Of a stretch of DNA of 10,082 nt, positions 1-7,190 are shown in pieces (the first letter of the stretch is position 1; the number at the start of each line of letters is the position of its first letter). Location: contig CACZQE010000413.1 of NCBI GenBank assembly GCA_902783205.1, forward strand, positions 1-10,082. The letters run 5' to 3'. Source of the DNA: an uncultured Lachnospiraceae bacterium (GTDB lineage: Bacteria > Bacillota_A > Clostridia > Lachnospirales > Lachnospiraceae). The translations under genes and the position numbers were made by a program. Below the pieces are notes generated by a model. That model saw nothing but the letters and a program-made list of their open reading frames with translations. It was not told the DNA's origin and did not search any database.

Positions 1-981
1 AAGCTCATCAGTTTCCGGATGGGACTGGATTATATCATTTACGCTACGGCGCCTTCCATGGACGGATTTGTTTCCATCGGTTCCGCTGTGATCCTCAACC
101 ATGTGAAGACAACACTTGACTGCCACGGCCCTGTAGCAGTAATCGGGGATGTGGATGTTTTAAGCCAGGCTCCCATGCGCCTGATCGCTGCAGGTCTGGG
201 AGATACCCTTGGAAAATACACCTGTCTCTTTGACTGGAAGCTTTCCCGCCTGATCAACGATGAATACTACTGTGAAGAAGTTGTAAATATGGTCGAGACA
301 GCCATCCAGACTGTTATGGACTACAGCAGCAAGGTACAGGACAGAGACCCGGATGCGGTAAAGGCAGTTACGGAAGCCCTGGTGCTTACCGGTATCGGCA
401 TGAGCTTCATCGGCAACTCCAGACCGGCATCGGGCTGCGAGCATCATTTCTCCCATTTCTGGGAAATGAAAGCATTCATGCACGGCAAGTTCCCGGCTCT
501 GCACGGAACACAGGTAGGCGTGGGAACCATCGTGGCATTATATCTCTACCATATGCTGGAAGATCAGGATGTTGACTTCGCTGCTGTTAAAGCATCAACA
601 TTTGACAAGGCCGAGTGGGAGAAGGAAATCCGCCAGGTATACGAAATCGCGGCAGACGGTATCATGGCTGTAGAGGAGAAGGCAGGCAAGAATGATATCG
701 CTGAGAGAAATAAGAGACTTGAAGTAATTGAAAAGAACTGGGATCAGATCCGGACAATGATCAGAGAAGAGCTTCCCAAAGTGAAAGACATGGAAGACCT
801 TTTTGCCGGACTGGATGCACCGATCAATCCGACACAGATCGATGTCAGTCTGCAGGAGACCTATGAGAGCGTGATCTACGCCAAGGAAGTAAGACCCAGA
901 TACACAGTTCTTCAGCTGATCTGGGACCTGGGACTTTCAAAAGACTACGCGCAGAAGACGAAAGAATACTTTGCAAAGTAA
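1..981 (+). CDS. egsA: sn-glycerol-1-phosphate dehydrogenase (AraM/EgsA family), 5'-truncated
   Basis: This protein is expected to reduce dihydroxyacetone phosphate to sn-glycerol-1-phosphate with NAD(P)H in the cytoplasm. The frame is open from base 1 (KLISFR precedes the first Met at 19), so the true start and the N-terminal nucleotide-binding part lie outside the window, and the Met at 19 is internal. Counting from that Met, visible family features are ATAPSMDG (9-16), the GLGD segment (59-62), and two histidine-bearing segments, EHHFSHFWEM (141-150) and LHGTQVGVGT (161-170), which match the metal-binding region of the iron/zinc polyol dehydrogenase superfamily. The stop is at 979-981, 63 nt before araB. 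In Bacillus subtilis the orthologue araM sits in the arabinose operon, so the araB neighbour supports the call. A more general iron-containing alcohol dehydrogenase is the alternative, but the motif spacing favours AraM. Confidence 0.88.
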   Translation, partial: KLISFRMGLDYIIYATAPSMDGFVSIGSAVILNHVKTTLDCHGPVAVIGDVDVLSQAPMRLIAAGLGDTLGKYTCLFDWKLSRLINDEYYCEEVVNMVETAIQTVMDYSSKVQDRDPDAVKAVTEALVLTGIGMSFIGNSRPASGCEHHFSHFWEMKAFMHGKFPALHGTQVGVGTIVALYLYHMLEDQDVDFAAVKASTFDKAEWEKEIRQVYEIAADGIMAVEEKAGKNDIAERNKRLEVIEKNWDQIRTMIREELPKVKDMEDLFAGLDAPINPTQIDVSLQETYESVIYAKEVRPRYTVLQLIWDLGLSKDYAQKTKEYFAK

Positions 982-1044
982 ATCCGTTAAGGATGCAATA
1001 AAAACACTTATCAATCAACAAAGGCATTAAATGAGGAGGTTACA

Positions 1045-2709
1045 ATGAGTAAATATGCAATCGGTCTTGACTATGGAACATTATCAGTAAGAGCACTTCT
1101 TGTTGACATCACAGACGGAAGTGAAGTCGCTCAGAGCGTGTATGAGTATCCCCATGCCTGCATGGAGACACGGATTCCCACCGGAGAGGCTCTGCCGCCG
1201 GCATGGTCACTCCAGGATCCCGGCGATTATATGGAAGGACTTCTCACGGTTGTCCGCGGCGTTATGAAGCAGAGCAAGGTTCTTCCGGAAGAGGTCATCG
1301 GTATCGGTATCGACTTCACATCCGCTACCATCATGCCGGTTAAGAAGGACAAAACTCCCCTCAGTATGACAGAGGAATTCAAGCATGAGAAACATGCCTA
1401 TGTCAAACTCTGGAAACATCATGGCGGTGAGGAAGAAGCAATCCAGATCGACAAAATCGCTAGAGAGAGAAATGAAGATTTCATGAAGATGTACGGCGGC
1501 AAAGTTTCCAGTGAGTGGACAATCCCGAAGATCCTTGAGACACTTCACAAGGCGCCGGAAGTTTACGAGCAGGCAGATTACTTTATGGAGGCTCTGGACT
1601 GGATCCTCTGGGAGCTGACGGATGAGCTTACAACTTCTGCATGTACAGCCGGATTTAAAATGTTCTATAACGATGAGGCAGGTTTCCCGTCCAAAGAATT
1701 CTTCAAAGCTCTGGATCCCAGGATGGAGAACTTTGTGGAAGAAAAATTCAATATACCGGTCCTTCCCATCGGCGCATGCGCAGGACATCTGTGTGACGCT
1801 ATGGCAAGAGAGCTGGGCCTTATGCCGGGAACACCGGTGGGCACAGGTATCATTGATGCCCATTGCTCCGTCCCGGGCGGCGGCGTAGGAAAGCCGGGCG
1901 AGCTCATGATCATCATGGGAACATCTTCCTGCCATCTGATGCTGGCAGACCACGGCGCTCAGATTGAAGGAATCCAGGGCATCATCAAAGACGGTATCAT
2001 GCCGGGCTTTTACGGGATCGAAGCAGGACAGTCCTGTGTAGGTGATCATTTTGCATGGTTTGTTGACAATTGTCTTCCGGAAGAATATGCACAGCAGGCA
2101 AGACAGAAGGGCATCAGCGGACATCAGCTCCTGTCCGAGAAGCTTGCAGGCTATAAGGCAGGTGCCAGCGGACTGGTTGCTCTTGACTGGTTCAACGGTG
2201 TTCGTTCTCCCCTTATGGACTTTGACTTAAACGGTGTGATCACCGGTATGAACCTGCAGACAAAGCCTGAGGACATTTATCTGGCCCTGATAGAGGCAAC
2301 CGCCTATGGCACAAGAGCTATCGTGGAAAGCTTTGAAAAAGCAGGCGTTCCGGTTAACAGCGTTGTATTGAGCGGCGGAATCCCCTCCAAGAACCCGCTG
2401 ATCGTGCAGATCTACACTGATATTCTCAACCGGCCCATCAAGGTCTGTGCTTCCGATCAGGCATGCGCCCTGGGAGCAGCTGTCCTTGGAACCGCGGCAG
2501 CAGATCCTTCCATTACCGGATATAAGGATGCCAACGAGATTGCCGCTAAATTCGGAAAACTTCAGGACAAGACCTATACACCTGATCCGGTGAAGGTTGC
2601 CGTATATGACAAGCTTTACGCAGAGTACAATACTCTGATGGATTACTTCGGAAGAGGCGGAAACGATGTGATGAAGCGTCTTAACCGCATTCGCGAGGAG
2701 AACAAATAA
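1045..2709 (+). CDS. araB: L-ribulokinase (FGGY carbohydrate kinase)
   Basis: It phosphorylates L-ribulose with ATP to L-ribulose 5-phosphate, the second step of bacterial L-arabinose breakdown, in the cytoplasm. The protein has 554 residues, close to the 560 of Bacillus AraB, and appears full length. The N-terminal FGGY ATPase fold starts with GLDYGTLSVRALLVD (7-21). The sugar-binding half carries GIGIDFTSATIMP and YVKLWKHH, both typical of AraB. IIDAH places the likely catalytic Asp at 271, followed by MGTSSCHLM. EAGQSCVGDHFAWFV and LSGGIPSKNP (about 442-451) are the C-terminal ATP-side motifs. The start is clear: GAGGAGGT at 1033-1040 lies 4 nt before the ATG. It follows the AraM-like gene by 63 nt with no terminator visible between them, so the two are probably co-transcribed. 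The promoter lies upstream of the window. The product call is secure because long motifs match AraB rather than xylulo- or glycerol kinases. Confidence 0.96.
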   Translation: MSKYAIGLDYGTLSVRALLVDITDGSEVAQSVYEYPHACMETRIPTGEALPPAWSLQDPGDYMEGLLTVVRGVMKQSKVLPEEVIGIGIDFTSATIMPVKKDKTPLSMTEEFKHEKHAYVKLWKHHGGEEEAIQIDKIARERNEDFMKMYGGKVSSEWTIPKILETLHKAPEVYEQADYFMEALDWILWELTDELTTSACTAGFKMFYNDEAGFPSKEFFKALDPRMENFVEEKFNIPVLPIGACAGHLCDAMARELGLMPGTPVGTGIIDAHCSVPGGGVGKPGELMIIMGTSSCHLMLADHGAQIEGIQGIIKDGIMPGFYGIEAGQSCVGDHFAWFVDNCLPEEYAQQARQKGISGHQLLSEKLAGYKAGASGLVALDWFNGVRSPLMDFDLNGVITGMNLQTKPEDIYLALIEATAYGTRAIVESFEKAGVPVNSVVLSGGIPSKNPLIVQIYTDILNRPIKVCASDQACALGAAVLGTAAADPSITGYKDANEIAAKFGKLQDKTYTPDPVKVAVYDKLYAEYNTLMDYFGRGGNDVMKRLNRIREENK

Positions 2710-2770
2710 AGCATCGGTAAATGAACAGTAAAAAGTACATTTGATACGAATTGCATATAGAGTCTGAAGA

Positions 2771-2843
2771 AACTGCCGCAAGAGGCAGGCGGGAACTGCA
2801 AAGCAGGATTCCGTCATCCTCTTGCGGCAGTTTTGTTTTTCTT
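2771..2843 (+). terminator. Compound intrinsic terminator after araB
   Basis: A perfect 15-bp inverted repeat (AACTGCCGCAAGAGG at 2771-2785, complement at 2818-2832) is followed by TTTTGTTTTTCTT (2831-2843). The 32-nt apical region is itself structured: GGAA (2792-2795) can pair with TTCC (2809-2812) around a CTGC-AAA-GCAG hairpin (2796-2806), leaving a GA bulge. It separates the arabinose genes from the importer operon. Whether the inner hairpin matters is unknown. Confidence 0.92.
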
Positions 2844-2860
2844 AAGACGGCAAAAAAATC

Positions 2861-2880
2861 ATAAAAACATATGTATTTAT
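2861..2880. repeat. 20-bp near-perfect palindrome upstream of the importer operon
   Basis: ATAAAAACAT followed by ATGTATTTAT pairs at 9 of 10 symmetric positions, with an ACATATGT core at 2867-2874 and one A/A mismatch. It lies about 30 bp upstream of the candidate -35 element of the importer operon, where an activator or repressor could bind. The surroundings are very AT-rich, so partial symmetry by chance is possible. No binding protein can be assigned from sequence. Confidence 0.35.
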
Positions 2881-2907
2881 TTGCTGATATAAGACAAAAT
2901 GCCATAT

Positions 2908-2937
2908 TTGATTTTTGGGGATATATCATGCGATAAT
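2908..2937 (+). promoter_or_regulatory. Candidate sigma-A promoter of the ABC importer operon
   Basis: TTGATT (2908-2913) and GATAAT (2932-2937) are separated by 18 bp, matching the consensus at 4/6 and 5/6 positions. Transcription would begin near 2944, giving a leader of about 46 nt before the GTG at 2990. A weaker alternative is TTGCTG (2881-2886) with ATATTT (2904-2909). A promoter is expected here because the preceding operon ends in a strong terminator, but which of these sites is used is uncertain. Confidence 0.45.
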
Positions 2938-2955
2938 TGATTTAATAAATATCGC
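2930..2955. promoter_or_regulatory. Candidate operator: inverted repeat GCGATA-N14-TATCGC
   Basis: GCGATA (2930-2935) and TATCGC (2950-2953 plus GC to 2955) are exact inverted complements. After one mismatch the next two inner positions (TT/AA) also pair. The element overlaps the candidate -10 box and start site, a classic place for a repressor. The same TGCGATA heptamer sits on the -10 region of the LacI-family gene (minus strand, 9404-9410). The 14-bp gap is longer than in typical LacI-family operators and there is no central CG, so the assignment is tentative. Confidence 0.3.
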
Positions 2956-2989
2956 TGTTAATATAAAATCTAATAATCGAGGTAAAAAG

Positions 2990-3931
2990 GTGAAAAAGTA
3001 TATTGCCGGGAGACTGCTCTTTGTAATCCCGATTATGTTTATTCTTTCATTATTCACATTTGGACTGACGTATCTTTCTCCCTCTGATCCGGTTACACTC
3101 TATTATCAGAGCATGGGGACCAAACCGGATAAAGAAATGGTAGAAAGAAAAAAAGAGGAAATGGGGTTGAATGATCCATTCGTGGTTCAATACGGACGCT
3201 GGCTTGGGAAAGTACTGCACGGAGATCTTGGAGAGTCCTACAAGTACAGGACTTCAGTCTGGACCGAGATGGGGAAGAGACTGCCCAATACACTGATTCT
3301 TACCGGAGCTACAGTCCTTCTCACCATACTCTTTGCCGTTCCTCTGGGAATTCTCTGCGCAGCCTGCCAGAACAGTTTCATAGACTATCTGCTCCGGCTG
3401 ATTTCTTTCCTGGGAGTATCCATGCCCAGCTTCTGGGTCGGAACCCTTCTTATGTATGCTTTCGGGGTCAGACTCCATCTGCTTCCGATTATGGGAAGCG
3501 GTGATCTGAAACATCTGATCCTTCCCACGGTTACCCTGGCTTTCTGGATGACTTCCCTCTATATAAGGAGACTCCGGGGCAGCGCCCTTGAGGAAATGAA
3601 CAAAGATTACATGATCGGCGGAATGGCAAAAGGCTTTTCCCGGCCTGCCATTATTATGAAGCAGATTCTGCCCAACTCTTTGCTCTCAGTAGTCACTATG
3701 TTCGGAATGTCCATCGGCAGCCTGCTGGGTGGAGCGACTATCGTTGAGACCATATTTGAGTGGCAGGGTGTCGGGAAGATGGCTGTTGATGCCATCTCAC
3801 TTAAAGATTTTCCCATTATCCAGGGCTATGTGCTCTGGATGGCGATAATATATGTGAGCATCAACCTGATCGTTGACCTGCTTTATCAATTCCTGGATCC
3901 CAGGATCAGACTGGGGGGTGGGAAAGCATGA
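2990..3931 (+). CDS. ABC importer permease, DppB/OppB/NikB type
   Basis: This is one of two channel-forming inner-membrane subunits of a peptide/nickel/opine-class importer. I place the start at GTG 2990, with GAGGT (2979-2983) 6 nt upstream. This yields 313 residues beginning VKKYIAGRLLF, the usual opening of this family. An in-frame TTG at 2915 would add 25 polar residues not expected in the family and has no clear ribosome binding site. From the GTG: TM1 about 9-29, a periplasmic loop with LSPSDP and GDLGESY, then about five further hydrophobic segments between 100 and 300. The cytoplasmic EAA-type loop that contacts the ATPase runs from DYM (206) through AKG (213-215) to LPN (227-229), and the C-terminus has FLDPRIR. 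The stop overlaps the next start by 4 nt (ATGA), implying translational coupling. Family is secure; substrate is not determinable. Confidence 0.92.
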   Translation: MKKYIAGRLLFVIPIMFILSLFTFGLTYLSPSDPVTLYYQSMGTKPDKEMVERKKEEMGLNDPFVVQYGRWLGKVLHGDLGESYKYRTSVWTEMGKRLPNTLILTGATVLLTILFAVPLGILCAACQNSFIDYLLRLISFLGVSMPSFWVGTLLMYAFGVRLHLLPIMGSGDLKHLILPTVTLAFWMTSLYIRRLRGSALEEMNKDYMIGGMAKGFSRPAIIMKQILPNSLLSVVTMFGMSIGSLLGGATIVETIFEWQGVGKMAVDAISLKDFPIIQGYVLWMAIIYVSINLIVDLLYQFLDPRIRLGGGKA

Positions 3932-4824
3932 AGCTATATGTAAAGAAAGCATTACACAACAGGGAATTTATGATACTTCTCTTCCTTGCCGTGGTCCTCA
4001 TACTGATTCCTGTTTTCGCGCCGCAGGTCGCGCCCCATGATCCCATTGCCAATGATTATGCCAATGCCATGATTTCAGGAAACAGAGAATTTCCTTTCGG
4101 TACAGATCAGATTGGCAGGTGCATTTTCTCCAGACTGATCTGGGGCGGAAGAACTTCTCTGCTGATCGTCTTTATCGTGGTGGGGATCGTGGCAGTGTCC
4201 GGCATCATTCTGGGCATCATAGCCGGCTTTTTCGGCGGATGGGTAGATATGGCAATCACCCGTTTTACGGATATTGTCATGGCTTTGCCTGCGACCATAT
4301 TTGTGATTGCCCTGGTCAGTGTGCTGGGACCCAGCCTCCGCCATACCGTTATGGCCATGTCTCTGGTAGGATGGACGGAATACTGCCGTGTGGCGAGAGC
4401 CCTCGTCCTGGCAGAAAAAGAAAGTCCGTATATACAGGAGGCACGGCTGGGCGGACTCAGCAGGCCCCGGATTATCATGAGAAACGTTCTTCCAAATGTT
4501 TTCCCCTATCTCCTGGTCAATATCACCCAGGACATAGGCAACCAGCTTCTGACACTGAGCGGACTTTCTCTGCTGGGCCTATCATCCCAGCCTCCGACAC
4601 CGGAGTGGGGATTCATGCTCAGTGAAGGAAGGAAATATATACAGGCGGCTCCTTGGCTGATCTTCTATCCGGGTTTGATTATCGTGATCCACGTCATCGT
4701 GTTCAACCTGCTTGGGGACAGCCTTAGAGATATATTAGATCCCAGATATCATAAAGAGAAAGGAAAAGGAAGGAGATTGAAAAAATGGGTAGAAGAAAAA
4801 TCCTTGCAACGATCCTTGCAATGA
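3928..4824 (+). CDS. ABC importer permease, DppC/OppC/NikC type
   Basis: The partner membrane subunit of the preceding permease, 298 residues. Features in order: TM1 about 14-32; FGTDQIGRC (57-65), the family's conserved post-TM1 motif; hydrophobic segments around 76-100, 112-134 and beyond; the EAA loop YIQEARLGGLS to LPN (168-190); PPTPEWGFML (222-231); and the terminal GDSLRDILDPR (263-273). The ATG overlaps the upstream stop by 4 nt. The sequence before it is G-rich (GGGGGGTGGGA) rather than a clean AGGAGG, so translation probably depends on coupling. Most relatives end soon after DPR. This one continues for a basic 25-residue tail (KGKGRRLKKW and on), which runs 40 nt into the next gene and ends SLQRSLQ within a 12-bp tandem repeat. 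Confidence 0.92.
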   Translation: MKLYVKKALHNREFMILLFLAVVLILIPVFAPQVAPHDPIANDYANAMISGNREFPFGTDQIGRCIFSRLIWGGRTSLLIVFIVVGIVAVSGIILGIIAGFFGGWVDMAITRFTDIVMALPATIFVIALVSVLGPSLRHTVMAMSLVGWTEYCRVARALVLAEKESPYIQEARLGGLSRPRIIMRNVLPNVFPYLLVNITQDIGNQLLTLSGLSLLGLSSQPPTPEWGFMLSEGRKYIQAAPWLIFYPGLIIVIHVIVFNLLGDSLRDILDPRYHKEKGKGRRLKKWVEEKSLQRSLQ

Positions 4825-6338
4825 CACTTGCGGTATCGGCACTTCTTGCCGGCTGTGGTTCCTCGTCCGGCGGAGAGGGAAGTACAGGCCAGGCCGCAGC
4901 TCAGGATGCCCACATCAATGCGGCTCTCTACTGGTTCGGCACAAGCCTGGATCCGGCTACGGAGTATGACGGATGGACAACCTGTCGTGCCGGTATCACG
5001 GAAACACTGGTTACTGTAGATAAAAACTATGAAATTCAGCCTCTGCTGGCAGAAAGCTGGGAACAGAAGGATGACGTGACATGGGTAATGCATATACGTG
5101 ACGGCGTGACCTTCCATGACGGGACACCTGTTGACGGTGCTGCTGTAAAAGCCTCCTTTGACCGGGCCATGGAAGTGCAGGAAAGAGCTAAGACCGCGGC
5201 AAAGATCAAGAGCATTGAGGCTGACGGTCAGGATGTCACCTTTGTTACAGAGGCTCCTTTCGGAGCATTTCTTGCCAATATTTCAGAGCCTATGTACTCG
5301 GTTGTAAAGGTCGGAGATGATCAGGATTATGCCAATGCGCCGATTGCTACCGGGCCCTTCAAGGTTACCGGATTTAAAGTAAACGAAGTGATCGAGACAG
5401 AAAGATATGATGACTACTGGAACGGTGCGTCTACAGTAAAGACCATGACCATCAAGTGCATCGAGGAGGACAGCACAAGGGGCCTTGCTCTGCAGTCCGG
5501 TGAACAGGATGTGGTTCAGAGAGTGGCAACAGCTGATCTTCCCACATTTAAGTCAGATTCAAACTATCAGGTGATCGATACCACAGGCGCACGTGTAAGA
5601 ATCATCATCCCTAACATGAACAATGAATTTCTTAAAGATGTAAACATAAGAAAGGCTCTTTCAAAAGCGATCGATTATGATTCTCTTGTAAAGATCCTCG
5701 GTGACGGTGTGACAAATGCGCAGGCACCTTATCCGAAATCTGCTCCCTACGGTTATGATGAACTGGATAAGCAGGCTTACAATCCCAAGGAAGCTGCAAA
5801 ACTTCTTGCTGACGCCGGTTATACAGACAGTGACGGAAACGGCTATGTGGACAAAGACGGGAAAGAACTGAAACTGACTCTGGTTTATCAGATGACTGAT
5901 TATACCAGCATGCTGGAAGCTGTTCAGTCCATGGCTAAGGACAGCGGAATCAATATTGAGCTGAAACTCACAGACAGTATTGAGACAGTGGAAGAGAAGA
6001 AAGACTTTGATCTGATCTGCACCAACTGGCAGGTACTGTCTACCGGAGATCCTCAGTGGTTCCTCGATAACATGTATAAAAGTGACGGTCCTCATAACTG
6101 TATCAGTTACAGCAATAAGGATCTCGACAAGATCATCGATCAGCTGACTACCACATTTGAGCCGGAAGAAAGAGCCAAGCTTACTATCGAGGCAGAAAAG
6201 ATCCTGCTTGAGGACTGTGCTTCAATCTATCTTGTGGGCGAGAATAACTTTGTTGTGGCTAATAACAAAATTCAGAATATCGTACCTTATCCCATTGATT
6301 ACTACTTTATCGACAACGGAATTTCAGCAGCAGAATAA
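4785..6338 (+). CDS. Lipoprotein substrate-binding protein, SBP family 5 (peptide/nickel/oligosaccharide class)
   Basis: This is the extracellular receptor that hands substrate to the two permeases. The 517-residue protein starts with MGRRK, a hydrophobic core, and a lipobox LLAGC with Cys24 as the predicted lipid-anchored residue; a Ser/Gly linker follows. The family-5 signature region LLAESWEQKDDVTWVMHIRDGVTFHDGTPV is at about 85-115, then ATGPFKV, ERYDDYWNG, and VNIRKALSKAID. An acidic EF-hand-like loop, DSDGNGYVDKDG, is at 348-359. AGGAGA at 4771-4776 precedes the ATG by 8 nt, so the start is firm although it lies inside the upstream permease gene. The overall pattern, including NIVPYPID near the end, resembles NikA-like proteins. 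By eye, the Arg and His used for nickel-histidine binding in E. coli NikA are not evident in TNWQVLSTGDPQ and the following segment, so I do not call it a nickel transporter. Confidence 0.93.
   Translation: MGRRKILATILAMTLAVSALLAGCGSSSGGEGSTGQAAAQDAHINAALYWFGTSLDPATEYDGWTTCRAGITETLVTVDKNYEIQPLLAESWEQKDDVTWVMHIRDGVTFHDGTPVDGAAVKASFDRAMEVQERAKTAAKIKSIEADGQDVTFVTEAPFGAFLANISEPMYSVVKVGDDQDYANAPIATGPFKVTGFKVNEVIETERYDDYWNGASTVKTMTIKCIEEDSTRGLALQSGEQDVVQRVATADLPTFKSDSNYQVIDTTGARVRIIIPNMNNEFLKDVNIRKALSKAIDYDSLVKILGDGVTNAQAPYPKSAPYGYDELDKQAYNPKEAAKLLADAGYTDSDGNGYVDKDGKELKLTLVYQMTDYTSMLEAVQSMAKDSGINIELKLTDSIETVEEKKDFDLICTNWQVLSTGDPQWFLDNMYKSDGPHNCISYSNKDLDKIIDQLTTTFEPEERAKLTIEAEKILLEDCASIYLVGENNFVVANNKIQNIVPYPIDYYFIDNGISAAE
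4800..4823 (+). repeat. 12-bp tandem duplication in the permease/binding-protein overlap
   Basis: ATCCTTGCAACG (4800-4811) is followed directly by ATCCTTGCAATG (4812-4823), 11 of 12 bases identical. It lies in the 40-nt overlap of two genes. In the binding-protein frame it encodes ILAT-ILAM within the signal-peptide core; in the permease frame it encodes SLQR-SLQ just before the stop. Being a multiple of three, it preserves both frames. Confidence 0.85.
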
Positions 6339-6392
6339 TCTGTGAAGAATTTCCTTATCCCGGGAGGGAAATAAAAGAGACAGGAATACACT

Positions 6393-7190
6393 ATGGAGAT
6401 TGTACGGGCAGAAAATGTATCAATTACATATGACGGAGTAAAAGATGCGGTCAGTAATGTGTCTTTTACGGTAGAGGAAGGACAGATCGTTGGGATCGTC
6501 GGAGAAAGCGGCAGCGGCAAATCCACGATCCTTCACGGACTGCAGGGACTGCTTCCACGCACTTCTGCCAGAACGGGTACGATCTCTCTTTTCGGACAGG
6601 ACATTGATACCATGACGGCCGCGGAGATGAAAAGGGTCCGCGGCCGGGATGTGGCAATGATCTTCCAGGATACCGGCAGATATCTGAATCCTATCAGCAG
6701 GGTCGGAAAGCAATATACGAGTTTTCTGAAGATTCATGAAAAAAAGCCGGTAAGTGAACTGTACCAGCTGGAAAAGGAGATGCTAAACAGAGTTCACCTG
6801 AAGGATGTGGACAGAATTCTTCATGCCTATCCCTTCGAGCTTAGCGGAGGCATGCGGCAGCGGGTCGGCATAGCTATGGCCATGTCATTACGCCCCAGGC
6901 TGCTGCTGGCGGATGAGCCTACCAGTGCCCTGGACGTAACTGTCCAGGCCCAGGTCATTTATGAGATGATGGAGCTTCGAAAAAAATACGGCACCACCAT
7001 TATCTTTGTCACTCACAGTATGGGTGTGGCAGCTTATATGTCGGATGTCATCGGTGTTATGCAGAACGGAAAACTTGTAGAGTGGGGGGAGACGGAAAAG
7101 CTGATTTCTTCTCCCCGGCAGGCCTATACCAGATCCCTGCTTGACGCTGTCATAGAACTGAGGGATGAAAGGTTGATTACGATAGTATGA
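6393..7190 (+). CDS. ABC importer ATPase, DppD/NikD-like, short form
   Basis: The first of two ATPases that power the importer from the cytoplasmic side. It has 265 residues: Walker A GESGSGKST (37-45), Q-loop FQD (91-93), signature LSGGMRQR (150-157), Walker B LLLADEP (170-176) with catalytic Glu175, and switch His208. The ATG is preceded by AGGA (6382-6385) at 7-nt spacing, 54 nt after the binding-protein stop. A stronger GGGAGGG at 6362-6368 is too far away. The length matches NikD-type proteins (about 254) rather than OppD/DppD (about 330): the C-terminal oligopeptide-type extension with the Cys cluster is absent. The stretch after the Q-loop reads TGRYLNP, where the family usually has P-x-x-SLNP. 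All ATPase residues appear intact, so it should be active. The stop overlaps the next ATG by 4 nt. Confidence 0.92.
   Translation: MEIVRAENVSITYDGVKDAVSNVSFTVEEGQIVGIVGESGSGKSTILHGLQGLLPRTSARTGTISLFGQDIDTMTAAEMKRVRGRDVAMIFQDTGRYLNPISRVGKQYTSFLKIHEKKPVSELYQLEKEMLNRVHLKDVDRILHAYPFELSGGMRQRVGIAMAMSLRPRLLLADEPTSALDVTVQAQVIYEMMELRKKYGTTIIFVTHSMGVAAYMSDVIGVMQNGKLVEWGETEKLISSPRQAYTRSLLDAVIELRDERLITIV

Noticed and set aside
1207..2124. 305-codon open frame on the minus strand inside araB
   Set aside because: It lies fully opposite the conserved araB gene, is rich in Cys and His as expected for a shadow frame, and has no supporting start signal or family motif.
2739..2751. ATTTGATACGAAT resembling half of an AraR operator
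   Set aside because: The symmetry is imperfect, it is 3 bp shorter than the known AraR site, and it lies after araB and before the terminator, not in a promoter region.
2915..2989. Upstream TTG start for permease B, adding 25 residues
   Set aside because: The added residues are polar and atypical for the family, there is no suitable ribosome binding site, and a TTG start would overlap the candidate promoter. GTG at 2990 has GAGGT at good spacing and gives the usual N-terminus.
4785..6338. Calling the importer a nickel transporter (NikABCDE)
   Set aside because: Gene order and sizes resemble Nik systems, but the nickel-histidine-binding residues of E. coli NikA are not evident by eye, and no nickel enzyme or NikR site is visible.
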